Source: Stomorhina lunata (taxonomy: Eukaryota; Arthropoda; Insecta; Diptera; Rhiniidae). Taken from it: a stretch of 64,000 nucleotides of DNA. The notes beneath the pieces were generated by a model. That model was not told the DNA's origin, made no database searches, and saw nothing but the letters and a program-made list of their open reading frames with translations. This document shows, one piece after another, positions 44,544-55,848 of this stretch. Position numbers and translations under genes: made by a program. The stretch is from NCBI GenBank assembly GCA_933228675.1, contig OW121740.1, positions 6,761,442 to 6,825,441 of the forward strand, given 5' to 3'. Numbering within the stretch: position 1 is the first letter of the stretch; each line of letters starts with the position of its first letter.

Positions 44544-45474
44544 CAGGGCTGCCAGATACTTTTTGGTCACCATCCCCAAATTTTAAAACGTTTAGCGCCA
44601 AAAATCTCCAATTCATACAAAAACGTATTTGCTTACATTTTTGATTTAATTAAATGAAGGGATCAATTTTAATAACATAAAAATAGTTTTGTATGCTTGC
44701 AATCTTTACTAATTTAAATAATAAAATTTTAGAAATCTAGTATTTCGTAAACTTCAGAATCATAAATTCTTGAAAATCAGATGAGTAAAACTATACATTT
44801 ACTTTCACACCAGTCAAGTTTGGCTCATGAAGTCAGAAAAAGTTAACGGAATTGAAATTGATAACAAGCTTGAAAATACTCGCTCTACACAGGCATTGCT
44901 TGTAGGAACCGCTAACATATTCAAGACTGCTTGACCATGATGTGTATAGGCAACTTCTTGAAATTTATAAACTTTTGGCCAAAATTCAATTAAGATTGAC
45001 GCCATTTCGAATATGGTATTCGAATTTGTGAAAGAAAGTTTATTCCATTGAGTTTCGTAGACATCAATTGGGAGTATTCTCGATCACTGAATTTTAGTTG
45101 AGATATAAGGTTTTTACATTTTTGCATGTCAAAGTATTATTTAAATTATCTGGTAAACGTAATGTCATTTCATTTAATATTTTTCTTTTATAATTGAAAC
45201 AATTAATTTTTAAATGTGCCTTTCTTGACTTAACAGATTACAGTCGGATGCAATTTTTACATCAAGAAACGAATCATCCTTTATTACAAAATATTTTCCT
45301 TTATTAATAAAATATTAAGTTTTAAATCCACAAGTTAAAATTTCCCCAAAATATCCCCAACAAATTTGAGTGAATCCCCAACAAAATCCCCAAGTCCCAA
45401 ACCAAATTTGTTCGCCTTTTTTAAGGTTGAATATCCCCAACTTTGGGGCCAAAACCTTAAACCTGGCAGCCCTG
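44544..45474 (-). mobile_element. hAT-type transposon relic with CAGGGCTGCCAG termini
   Basis: CAGGGCTGCCAG at 44544 and its reverse complement ending at 45474 form 12-bp terminal inverted repeats typical in form for hAT elements. Further inward both ends carry TTTTGG and CCCCAAA blocks. A decayed transposase C-terminus lies inside on the minus strand. A clear 8-bp target duplication is not visible. A third terminus of the same kind (CTGGCAGCCCTG) lies at 46468-46479, so a second nested or composite copy may extend to there. Confidence 0.7.
44814..45076 (-). pseudogene. hAT transposase C-terminal (dimerisation) fragment
   Basis: The minus-strand frame reads YETQWNKL...FEMASILIEFWPKVYKFQE...VLNMLAVPTSNACVERVFSSL. 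The LAVPTSNACVERVFS segment matches the conserved hAT dimerisation motif (usually written like LAIPxSNAxxERxFS), and the preceding EFWPKV fits the usual EFW-x-x-V spacing before it. Only this C-terminal part can be read; upstream the frame is broken by stops, and downstream it ends at SFSDFMSQT-like sequence with a stop at 44814. It is a dead remnant. The terminal repeats at 44544 and 45474 bracket it, supporting the hAT assignment. Confidence 0.7.
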
Positions 45475-45779
45475 GCTATAAATAGCATTCACCCCTATCG
45501 CGAATATCATCTCTCATGGAAATTGTGTTTTCAAAACTTTTTTTACACTGTAAAACATATAAGTTAAAAGTTTCGGGAATAAGTAAAAAGTTTTGAGAAC
45601 ACGATTCCTATGGGAGATAATATTACCGATTTTGGCGATTTTTGACCTGATAAATACTAAAGATAATATCGAAAACCAACCTAACTTCAAAATTTTAAAA
45701 CTATATACAATTTTAATAATTCCGATAAATTGGAATTTACATTCAAAATTTGGGAACGAAAATAAATTTCAATAAAAAA

Positions 45780-46350
45780 TCGTGCTATATAAAAATTTTT
45801 CTTCAGAAACATTTTCAATACAAATTTTTTGATATGAAAAAAATTTTCAATTTAAAATTGTTTCGGCCGAAAATTTTCAATATAAATTTTTTTTTTATAA
45901 AAAAAAATTAATATATAAATTTTTTCCTGTAGTGAAATTTTCCATATTTTCCATTTTTATATCGAAAATTTGCCTAAATAAATTTTGTAAAGAAGAATTT
46001 TTCATATATAATTTTTTGAATAGAAAAATTTTACATATAAAATTTTTTGTATAGAAAAATTTTCCTTATATTTCCATATTTTTTGTATAGAAAAATATTT
46101 AATATAAAATTTTTTGTATGGACAAATTTTACATATAAAATTTTTTGTATAGAAAAATTTTGCATAAACAATTTTAGTATAGAAAATTTTTCAATATAAG
46201 ATTTTTTGCAAAGAAGAATTTTTAATATAAAATTTTTTGTATAGAGAAATTTTCAATATGATTTTTTTCTTTAAGAAAAATTTTTGAAATGCGTTCTATA
46301 GAAAAATTTTCAATAAAAGTTTGTGCTATAAAAAATTTTCAATGAACATT
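45780..46350. repeat. Diverged AT-rich tandem array related to families C/D
   Basis: About 18 degenerate ~30-bp units of the form TATAAAATTTTTTGTATAGA + AAAATTTTxx. The ATAGAAAAATTTT block is shared with families C and D. It lies between the hAT terminus at 45474 and the further terminus at 46468-46479, so it may have been an internal part of a composite element. Confidence 0.75.
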
Positions 46351-46520
46351 TTTTTAATATTCGGCTATATTTGTGAAATATATTTTTGACAATTCGGATG
46401 TTATGCCGATTTCTGAAAATTTACTGCCGATAATGTACAAAAAAATCGTAATTTTCAGGAAAAATTTCTGGCAGCCCTGGATAAGAGTATGATTGTTTAC
46501 ATTTTGCCAGGTCTTTAAGA

Positions 46521-46670
46521 GAAAATGTTATAACAACAGAATATTAACACTTCTGTAAATAACATTGTTTACATATCGCCAGACCATTAGTAATTAAGAG
46601 AATAAAAATGTAATAACAACATCATGTTAATACTACTGTAAATAACATTGTTTACATTTTTACAGACCTA
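46521..46670 (+). repeat. ~85-bp repeat, two tandem units
   Basis: Two units start at about 46521 and 46606, each with AAAATGT(T)ATAACAACA..., a TTAACACTTCTGTAAATAAC-like block and ATTGTTTACAT. A partial unit (ATTGTTTACATTTTGCCAGG) precedes them at about 46493. The same unit is present left of the hAT relic at 44465-44535. Confidence 0.75.
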
Positions 46671-47037
46671 CAATACAATGTATAGTAAATAATATTTACT
46701 TAATTGTTTCTACCAATTTTAGTAATTAGTTTTGCCCTCCTGTTATTGATGACGAAATAAAGAAAGTTTTAATTATCACATTATTTTTCTGGGGCAATTA
46801 GCAAATAATGAACTTGAAATGTGAGGAAACCAAATGAGGGCGTAATGTTTTACAAAAACAAAAACGGAAAGTTGACCTAAAATAACTTACAAGTAAATAA
46901 AGAACAAAGTCGCCATTGTTTTGCAATTTACGGCGTTTAAATAAAAAGTTAATGATTAAGGTTAGAAAGCAAGGAATGACGAAAATTATTTTCGGACAAA
47001 TCGTAACAAAGGACTTATTTATAAATAACTAGAGTTT
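46671..47037. other. Non-coding stretch
   Basis: No gene or repeat is recognised. The last 11 bases (AACTAGAGTTT, 47027-47037) are the left target duplication of the next element. Confidence 0.5.
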
Positions 47038-48124
47038 GATGGTCGTGGGTTCGAGTCGGGCTCAGGTTCATGTCATAAATTATTTTTTTAATTTATGATT
47101 TTTAAATTAGATGAATAAATTTTAGGAATACTGAAAAAACTATGTGACACTTAGCAGTGTGGAATGCTGCATTTTCTTTCCCGCTACGGACTTCATCAGC
47201 ACACTGTGTCACCAACTGTTAGATGCCAGTTGTTAAGATCATCTATTTAACTGAATTCTTAAGCGAAATTGAAAACGAGAATTATATTAACACTCATTTC
47301 CATTTCACCTATGACCATATGATCGATTCAGTTAGACGAACTTATCCACCATAGTTTTTTCCTTTATGTTTTGTATTCCTATCCTTTATTAATCTACATT
47401 TACTTTGTACTTTAACCAACTGTCAGCTGGTAATGAAGACAAAGATTTTTGTTTTGACAAGTTTTGTTTTATTCTTTTACGTTAATGCAAATTTTGAATT
47501 TAGTATCAACTTGAAAGAGTTAATGAAAACATGTAAATCGCGGTGCCCATGCAATTTAATTGAAAGAAATTAATTTTAGTTGAACCAGAATTTATGTTGA
47601 TGGTCGTGGGTTCGAGTCGGGCTCAGGTTCATGTCATAAATTATTTTTTTAAATTTATGATTTTTAACAAAAATCTTTGTCTTCATTACCAGCTGACAGT
47701 TGGTTAAAGTACAAAGTAAATGTAGATTAATAAAGGATAGGAATACAAAACATAAAGGAAAAAACTATGGTGGATAAGTTCGTCTAACTGAATCGATCAT
47801 ATGGTCATAGGTGAAATGGAAATGAGTGTTAATATAATTCTCGTTTTCAATTTCGCTTAAGAATTCAGTAAAATAGATGATCTTAACTACTGGCATCTAA
47901 CAGTTGGTGACACAGTGTGCTGATGAAGTCCGTAGCGGGACAGAAAATGCAGCATTCCACACTGCTAAGTGTCACATAGTTTTTTCAGTATTCCTAAAAT
48001 TTATTCATCTAATTTAAAAATCATAAATTAAAAAAATAATTTATGACATGAACCTGAGCCCGACTCGAACCCACGACCATCAACATAAATTCTGGTTCAA
48101 CTAAAATTAATTTCTTTCAACTTT
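47038..48124. mobile_element. 1.1-kb foldback insertion with ~415-bp inverted arms
   Basis: The arms at about 47039-47453 and 47667-48083 are reverse complements with only a few mismatches, separated by ~213 bp. The 11-bp direct repeat AACTAGAGTTT at 47027-47037 and 48125-48135 flanks the structure. GATGGTCGTGGGTTCGAGTC, a tRNA B-box-like sequence, begins the left arm, recurs directly at about 47600 and ends the right arm in reverse. The interior has no coding frame. It may be an inverted SINE-like dimer (for example by twin priming) or a Foldback-type DNA element. Confidence 0.8.
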
Positions 48125-48135
48125 AACTAGAGTTT

Positions 48136-49028
48136 ATTTAAAGAATTTAGCATATATATAATACAATAGATATTCAGAGATTTAATCGAAAGTACTTAAA
48201 CCTAATCAACGGCGTCTGTAGGCCGCCTTTTAAGCTCTTAAGTTCCTCTTTTTTAAATATTTCAAAAAATTATAAATCCCTTGAAAGAATGTTAAGAAAA
48301 AAATACAAATTCTACTCCTTCCTAAGGACTTTATTTTATCTTTGACTGCTTAAGTTAATGAACATTACGTAAAGTATGAAAAATCCTCAAAAACACAAAA
48401 CTTTCTAATGAAAATACAATATATAAAAATCTGAAACAATACCTTAAAAAATAAAAAAACAAAAAAGAATTTGTCTGCATATGAAGTGTAACAAATGTGT
48501 CGAGTGTGTTTTGTGGCATCAATTGTCTGCCACTTAAAACGAAGCGACGAGTGTTCATTTCCTGGACTTTATATTCAAGAACATTGATAATGATTAGTTT
48601 CACTTTTTCTGCAAATTTTATGGATTGTTTCAAATTGCATGCGAGAGTACTTGAAAAAATATGGGACATTTTTTTCTAAAAATTTATACAATATTTCTTA
48701 TATTAGGGAATATATGAAAGGAAAATTTAATATACTGGTATTGTATAATTTATTGCAAGGTAGCACTTTGAGTATTTTAAAGTTTGGTCATAACCATTAC
48801 AAATTACGGCAGGGCAAATAAATACTACGGCGGTAGAAACAAATACGAATTGTTAATAAAAATAAATCCACCACCGAACTTTATTGGAGAGTTCGCATAA
48901 ATATGCGAAATGTAAACCACAATAGGATATATAAAAGTTTGTCAAATACGAGGATAATAGCTGGAGTGCTCTCGGCAGGAATTGCTTGATTTGCGAATGA
49001 TTTCTCGGAAACTGAGTACTTCAAGTTA
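48136..49028. other. Non-coding stretch with unassigned short ORFs
   Basis: A 104-codon minus-strand ORF at 48355-48669 and a 68-codon one at 48881-49087 are present. The second contains AIPAESTP, which faintly recalls the hAT dimerisation motif, but it runs into the SINE and is not convincing. The SINE's left target duplication ACTTCAAGTTA is at 49018-49028. Confidence 0.4.
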
Positions 49029-49322
49029 TATACATACATAATTCCCACGACATTAATATTAAAACAAGGGGTACTTCTCCCAGACAATGAGCTGCATCCA
49101 ATTCTATTTTTAGACTCATTGAAAGGGACCTACGTTTTAACTCCGGCTTCGAACGGCAAAGGCATTAGTTAGAGAAGTTTAACATAGCCTAATACTCAAT
49201 AACCTGTGGCTAGCAGAGTTATGAGTTGAACCGCTTTTTTTAAATTATTTTTTTCAAGTGGATCTCGGAGATCGAAATTGGGACCTCTGGTATGCTAGGC
49301 GGACGACTAACCACGGCGGTTC
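49029..49322 (-). mobile_element. tRNA-derived SINE, copy 2 (reverse)
   Basis: This is the reverse complement of the 13833 SINE: the head GTGAACCGCCGTGG lies at the right end, a T-rich linker corresponds to the poly(A) linker, the conserved TCGAAG/GGCTTCG body block follows, and the tail is at the left. An exact 11-bp target-site duplication, ACTTCAAGTTA, stands at 49018-49028 and 49323-49333. The perfect duplication indicates a fairly recent insertion although the body has diverged from copy 1. Confidence 0.88.
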
Positions 49323-49612
49323 ACTTCAAGTTAAATGCTAAATAATTAAACGCTAAAAAGGTCGCTTTGAAATCCTTGGACAGATAAAAACTATCGAAAG
49401 AAACCTACTTAACTGATGAAATTTACACACGATTTTTTTCATTTTTGCTATGTTCTAACTAAAAGATGACACCAATCCCTTTCGTGGATGTGCATTATTC
49501 ACTGGTTGCACTCAGTGGTAGTAAGACCGATAGTATGGTGTTATAGTTTGGTCGAATGTTCTTCATGAATCCAAGTAGCGCAAAATACTGGAAAAGGTAA
49601 AACGAATGAGAA

Positions 49613-50230
49613 TTAACTTATCATTTGGAGATGACTTAGCAGTTTGAGACGAATCAGCAATTTAAGATGACTGAGTAGTTTGAGATGACTCAAAAGTTTA
49701 AGATGACTCAGCAGTTTTAAATAACTGAGCTCTTTAAGATGACTCAGTATTTTAAGATGACCCAACAGTTTAAGTTGACTCAGCAGTTCGAAATGACTGA
49801 ACTCATTCAGATGACTCAGCATTTTGAGATGACTCAGCAGTTTAAGATGACTTAGCAGTTTGATATGACTGAGCTTTTTGAAATGACTCAGAATTTTGAG
49901 ATGACTCAGCAGTTTAAGATGACTCAGCAGTTTGTGATGACTCAGTAGTTTATGATGACTTAGCAGTTTGAGATGACTCAACAGTTTTAGATGACTCAGC
50001 AGTTTAAAATGACTGTGCTTTTTGAGATGACTCAGAACTTTGAGATCACTCAACAGTTTAAGATGACTCAGCAGTTCGAAATGGCTGAACTCTTTCAGAT
50101 GACTCAGCATTTTAAGATGACTCAGCAGTTTAAAATGACTTAGCCGTTTGAAATGACTGAACTCTTTGAGATGACTCAGAACTTTGAGATCACTTAACAG
50201 TTTAAGATGACTCAGCAGTATGTGATGACT
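49613..50230 (+). repeat. 18-bp satellite with TGACTCA motifs, array 2
   Basis: About 34 copies of an 18-bp unit close to GATGACTCAGCAGTTTAA. I count about 18 TGACTCA heptamers, about 11 of them as TGACTCAGCA. Other units read TGACTGA, TGACTTA or TGATCACTCA. The left flank (about 49450-49612, including AAGACCGATAGT) is homologous to that of array 1, whereas the right flank is not obviously so. A 165-codon minus-strand ORF of LLSHLK hexapeptides is a by-product of the 18-bp period. Confidence 0.93.
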
Positions 50231-51879
50231 TTTGTGGTATACTTTGAATCTCTGAAGAAAATGTTGATATTTTTCTAATTTACTTGAACAAATTTATCGA
50301 CACCTTTTGGAATATATGTATATTAGAGTGTCCCAGAAAAAGTGAAAGTCGTTGTACCAAAAGACATACCCACTCTAATGTATATGAAACCGGAATAGCA
50401 GTGATTCCGTCCAAACAAGCTTAAATAAATGATTAACAAGTGAAGAAGGAAATTGGTACAATGACGAATTGGTACCGAGCGAAGGTCTCTAGCTGCCGTC
50501 ATTAGTTGCTTGAGGGCAAAAGGCTCGTTTGTACCTCCATTTTTTGAATTCACCAGTAAAAACTAACAAAAATAATGTGGTACACTATAAACCATTACAA
50601 ACATGTGGTGTACCACATTACATTATCTGCACATTTTTAAAATTCGATTTTAATTTTATAATTTTTCTAATATTTATCTCAGAAATTGTGGGTTAAATAT
50701 TTGTCCAAAATGGATCCGTGGAACCACAACAGATATATTATATGCAGGGTTAAATTAAATTTGAATCGGACAAAAAACTAAAAAAATTGTAATTGAAAAT
50801 ATGTAGGTACCACATTACCCGCACTTTCTCTACTTTTAGGGAGTTCAATATCTTTGAAACCCCTTGCCGAATGTCTCGATGGCTTTAGAAGATGAGGAAT
50901 AATAAAAGACATTGGAGCTAGAAGAAAATCATGCTTCATATGTTTTGCATTATTGCAAAGTTTCTCTATCAACCCAAAATGCTACTTCCTGCAATAAAAT
51001 TTAATTTCCGTTCAAAACAACTTTTAAGCCTAACCTCGTTTTAGCATAAATCAAGACATATTAAACCATAACCTAACCTGGTCTTGCAAATAATGTTTGT
51101 TAATCGTAAGTATTTAATATATATGTATATAAGGATAAATCCTTAGTTAGGTATTTGTGTGTGTAATTGTTGTGTAGATTTGTATTTGTTCAAACACTTA
51201 AAAAACAATAGACACGCGTACTTTTCTACTTAATATGCATTTATTTCATTTTTATTGTATTTGATTTTATTTCTATTTTACATGACACACGTCCAATTCT
51301 TATTTACAAACACTTAACCAATATACAGACAGTCAGTCAGTCAATCAGGCAGGCAGGCGAGCAGGCCGCCAGACCCACACACAATGACGTTAACATTCAA
51401 ACTCCCCCAGATTTTGAAAAACAGGCTCCTGGTTTTTACAACCTTGTTTTTATTTACGTTTTAAGGCTGTAGAAAACAGGAGTAGGAGTTTAAGATTTTT
51501 TTTACCTATTGTTTGACAAACAGATTTCAGCAAGAAACTCATTAATAATTTTTTTTTTTTTTTATTTAACAAAAAGAAAAAATTTTGGAATAATAATTTT
51601 GAGAAAAGGACTTGGATTTATGTATGTGAAATAAAGAAGGTTATGTTGAAGAGGAGGAAGAGTGTATGTTTTCACAGTTGTATGTTTTTGAAATGTATTA
51701 AAAATCAAATGTCATTAACTAACTTGTAGTAGATTTATTTGGGTTTTGTAGAAAAATTTTGGGGTATATTAAATAAGAAAAAAGTATTTAAAACAAGGTT
51801 GGCCATTATTTGCATGGCAGGGGAATAGCAACAATTTACATTAAACAAGAAAACTTTTTCTTTACTTGTATTAAAAAGA
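50231..51879. other. Non-coding stretch with old repeat fragments
   Basis: TTAGAGTGTCCCAGAAA at about 50323-50339 resembles TTAGAGTGTCCCAAAAA at about 10775-10791. GGGTTTCAAAGATATTGAAC in reverse context near 50835-50860 resembles 43105-43125 in the Transib-type MITE. A TCAGTCAGTCAATCAGGCAG simple tract lies near 51330-51366. No gene is supported. Confidence 0.4.
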
Positions 51880-53740
51880 ACAAGTAGGAGTGTTATATTC
51901 GGCTGTGCCGAATCTTATATACCCACCATCAAGTTGTGTTAAATTTAGAAACATATCTCATATATCACGAGGGTGCAGGAAATTCAAAACGTGGACCAAA
52001 TTCGAAAAAAAGTTGTTATTGTTGGTAAAATATTTGGAATAACTTCGGTTGCAGTAGCTTTATAGTTCAACATTCAAAAGTGTGTAAGTTGTTTCCCTAG
52101 TATTTATTTACTTTGAAAAAAAAAATCGTTATCGTAACCGGGTATGGTTTTACATTAATAAGTTGTTAAATACTTTTCCTTTTAGACAGGTCCATATATT
52201 TTGTTAGGAGTTCCTAATGCATCTACCATATACATAATCTTAATATGCTGCTTGTACCTCTGAATCTTTTTGATTGTAGATATAAAAAAGGGGATGTAAT
52301 ATATATATATATAAGAATTATAGCCAAATGTTGACCGATTGTAACAAACTGACACACTGGCTGGTATTTTATATAAAGCTTATTTTTGCAAAATTTAGTG
52401 GCAATAGCTGTCACAGTTTCTAATTTAATAGCTTTTAACTGGTCCTTGCTAAATATTTTTTGGTTTCCGGGATTGTTTTTTATATGAAAGTTATAGTCAA
52501 ATATGGACCGATTCCTATAAAATTTGATATACTGACCAATAGTTGCATAAAACTTCTCTATTCTAAATTTAGTCGTCATAGCTATTACAATTGTACTTAA
52601 TTTATCAGCATTCATGTGTTTCCCGGGGCGGGGTTATATGGGAGCTCTAACTAAATGTGAATCGATTTCGCCCATTTTCAGTACACAACTTTTGTTACAT
52701 ATCAAAAATACTTTTGTGAAATTTTGTCTCTCTAGCTTTTGAAGTTAAGGAGCTTTCGCACTTTTATCTAACGGACAGACGGACATAAACCCCCTTTTCT
52801 TTTTGTATTTTTTTGTTTCTGTAAGTTTTTTACATGGGAGCTATGGTCAAATGGTGACCGATTGTAACAAAATTTTGTACACTGGCTGGCATTCAAGTAA
52901 GACTTCCTTGTGCTAAATTAAGTGGCCAAAGCTATTATAGTTTATCATTTATTGGCATTTAAGTGAATTTCAGGTGAAATTTAGTCTGTTTCCGTAAGTT
53001 TTTTATATGGGAGCTATGGTCAAATGGTGACCGATTGTAACAAAATTTTGTACACTGGCTGGCATTCACATAAAACTTCCTTGTGCTTAATTAAGTGGCC
53101 AAAGCTATTATAGTTTATCATTTATTGGCATTTAAGTGAATTTCAGGTGGAATTTAGTCTGTTTCCGTAAGTTTTTTATATGGGAGCTATGGTTAAATGT
53201 GAACCGATTTCGATGAGATTTTATGTGGTGCCTAGTGTTTATGTAGAACTTCTACATACCAAATTTTGTCATCATAGCTGTTACAATTTGTCATTTATTA
53301 GTAAATAAGCGATTAGCCTAGACGAGGTTATACGGGAGCTATGGTCAAATGTTAACCGATTTTGCACAATTTTAATACCAAAATTTTCTCAGAGATGAAG
53401 AATGATATTCCTAATGTGGGGTTTATATAACGCAATCGGCTGACGATTGAGTGAAATTTACATGTCTTTTGTTATTGTAACAAAAACAAAATACATGTAA
53501 ATTTCACTCAATCGTCAGTCGCTTGAGTGATATAAACCCCACATAAGTTTCAGTGAGCTAGGTCCTTTCGTTTAGGCGTTATCGTGATTTCAACGGGCAG
53601 ACAGACGGGGAGACAGACGGACATAGCTAAATCGTCTAAGAATTTCATAAGGATTCAGAATATATATCGTTTTTGATTTTTGAGCCAATATTAAATTACA
53701 AACGGAATGACACTTAATATACCCCAAAGCTGTGAGAAAA
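51880..53740 (-). mobile_element. Longer mini-me/Helentron-like relative (reverse)
   Basis: The left end ACAAGTAGGAGTGTTATATT followed by the hairpin TTCGGCTGTGCCGAA is the reverse counterpart of the hairpin-plus-ACTTGTT ends of the five shorter repeats. Near the right end GACAGACGGACATAGCTAAA at about 53613 is the reverse of the GTCGATTTAGC-type core with its GTCY tract. Internally a ~172-175-bp segment (CTGTTTCCGTAAGTTTTTTA...GGAATTTAGT) is repeated at about 52814, 52989 and 53160. No coding frame is recognised. Confidence 0.75.
53415..53542. repeat. ~50-bp-stem imperfect hairpin
   Basis: TGTGGGGTTTATATA...TGACGATTGAGTGAAATTTACATGT is followed after ~27 bases by its reverse complement, ending ATATAAACCCCACA. 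A handful of mismatches lie in the middle of the arms. The loop itself has an 8-bp dyad, TTTTGTTA-TTG-TAACAAAA. It may be a small MITE inside the larger repeat. Confidence 0.8.
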
Positions 53741-54778
53741 GTGTTGGTTTTTCTACAATTTCTGTCAACAAAATCAAAGAATGAGCATGACTGATTTAGA
53801 AATAACCAAGACTTTTATGTAATAATATATAAGAAATTTTTTTCTACCATGATTTTGGTCATATGAAGTGAAGTGTTTTCGTATATTTCAAGACTAATAA
53901 CCCCCATTTCCTAGTGAAAAAATATGGATTTTTTTTACAAAAACCAAAATCATCCCACTGATTTCTTTAAAACAAAATGATTGATTTCCTTAAAAAAATA
54001 CAAATTTTCTTAATTGTTTTTCAGCAACAAAGTTTCCCAAAAATCACCCCTCCCTCTTTAAGTTATACAATTTCATTTCGTCCTTTAAGAAAAAATTCCC
54101 TGTAAACTGAGAAAAGTCAATTCATTTCTTTATCCAAAATCTCAATGAAAATCATTGGTGTGTATTAATTTTGCGACAGATTCTTTTCTTAGAGAAAACA
54201 ATAAGAATGAAATTATTCAAGAGAGCAATCATCCTGGTTTGCTTTTAAATGCCTAAATATATATTATTATAACACCTCCTGTCGTGATTAAGTTTAAGAA
54301 ATAAAGAAAGGAATCGAGCCTTTTCAAGGCATGTAGTTTCTTTTTATTGTTGCATTTTGTAGATCTCCTGTCGGGGAGCATTTAAGACATTTTGTTTATG
54401 AAGTTGTTCACTTTTTGATTTCATGAGAATTTTTTCTGATTTTCTTTAACTTTTTAAAGTTATTGAAAAGAAATCAATTTTGTTGGGAAAAATGATGTAA
54501 AAAAGATTTGAATCTCTTTGGGAAATCATAATTGTTTAGTGCAGTGGAAAATGTATGAGAATTTTGGAAATTAAGAAAATTTTTGAAGCGACTTTTTATA
54601 GGTAAGAAAAAAATTTACAATAATTGATTTTTGCTCGAGATGATATCCAGCTGAGATTTTTCTGAGGTCAATCTTATTGCAAATTGAACGCCTAGAGAAA
54701 AAATGAGATTTTAGGCCAAGGGTGGTCATAGATGATGTGAAACTTAAGCAGTATTCGCCAAAACCTTGCCCTCGGGCA
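53741..54778. other. Non-coding stretch
   Basis: No gene is supported. The minus-strand ORF at 54571-54900 overlaps the Transib-like fragment and has no known domain. The segment AGCAGTATTCGCCAAAACCT near 54748 resembles 15866-15885. Confidence 0.4.
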
Positions 54779-55038
54779 CACAGTGGTTTGAAAAAAAAAG
54801 TGGTAATAAATCTGTATCTTCTAAACTGTAAGTCTGATTGCATCAGTATGTTTGAGAGAAGTGTTAAGGAGGACCCAACCTTTCTAAATTTTTGATTCAT
54901 GATAGCCTTGTGTATACACAGGGTGAATCATTGGGCGTCAAAGTAGACCACCTCAGAAGTCCTAGGATGATTTTAAACTAAAATTTAAGTCAGTGCAACA
55001 TTTCGTTAACGTACGGTATTGAACGAAATTTGTCTAAT
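54779..55038. mobile_element. Transib-like fragment, left end only
   Basis: It starts CACAGTGGTTTG at 54779. Collinear similarity to the MITE at 42805 follows in blocks: ATCTTCTAAACTGTAAG, GAGAAGTGTTAAGGAG and CCACCTCAGAAGTC. It stops at the mini-me-like copy at 55039, which probably inserted into it. No right terminus was found beyond 55848. Confidence 0.5.
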
Positions 55039-55848
55039 TATACCCTTCACCACCATAGGTGGAAAGGGTATTATAAGTTTGTGCTGATGTTTGTAACGCA
55101 TAGAAATATTTGTCTTAGACCCACATTTTAGTATACCAATAGACTTAGAATCACTTTCTGAGTCGATTTAGCGATGTCCGTCCGTCCGTCCGTCTGGCTG
55201 GCTGGACTGCTGGCTGGACCCCCATGTAAACCTTGTAATCAAACTACAGGTCGCAATTCTAAAGATAATTTGATGAAATTTGCCACAGATAATTTTTTTG
55301 ATAATGGGACCATGGCTATTGAAATTGGTCAAAATCGGTCCATTATTTATGGTACCTCCCATAGGTCCCACTTCCCGGAATTGCTATATTTTCCACAAAT
55401 ATCAATATTTTTTCATGAAATTTGAAATATATACTCCTTATGTTAACTTAAATCTGTACCAAATTTCGTTGAAATCGGTCCACATTTGACCATAGCTCCC
55501 ATACAAACTCTTCTTCAAAAACGCACTAAATGAGACAAAAAATCACTAAAACGCTCGTAAATCTAAATATAATGAAAATTTTGAGTTTATTTTTTGCATA
55601 CATAATTTTTGTAACAACTGTAATCAATTTGCCAAATTTCGAGATAATCGGTACACATTTGACCCTAGCTCTCATATAAGTCCAAATGACGGAAACAGGT
55701 TGAATATATACGTTTTGAGAAAATGTTTGTATGATGGCAAAATTTAGCAAATATTTGTCTATATACAGGAAAAATAACACCTTTAACCTTAGTGGTGAAG
55801 GGTATCGTATGGTCGGCTTGACCGACTATAGCGCTTTCTTACTTGTTT
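55039..55848 (+). mobile_element. Mini-me/Helentron-like repeat, copy 5
   Basis: An 810-bp full-length copy with the same landmarks as copy 4: TATACCCTTCACC hairpin start, GTCGATTTAGCGATGTCC core, (GTCC)n and (GGCT)n tract at about 55165-55218, GTGGTGAAGGGTAT near 55792, hairpin GGTCGGCTTGACCGAC and TTACTTGTT end. It is very similar to copies 3 and 4. Confidence 0.9.

Noticed and set aside
48355..48669. 104-codon minus ORF, possible small gene
   Set aside because: No recognisable domain; it is AT-rich and flanked by repeats. I cannot support it from sequence alone.
48881..49087. Possible hAT dimerisation fragment (AIPAESTP)
   Set aside because: The match is only a few residues, the following residues do not fit the motif, and the ORF runs into the SINE and its target duplication.
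49613..50110. 165-codon minus-strand ORF made of LLSHLK hexapeptides, and similar ORFs at 41750-42022 and 42095-42451
   Set aside because: The 18-bp satellite period equals six codons. Both strands are open, and no splice sites, start context or domain were seen.
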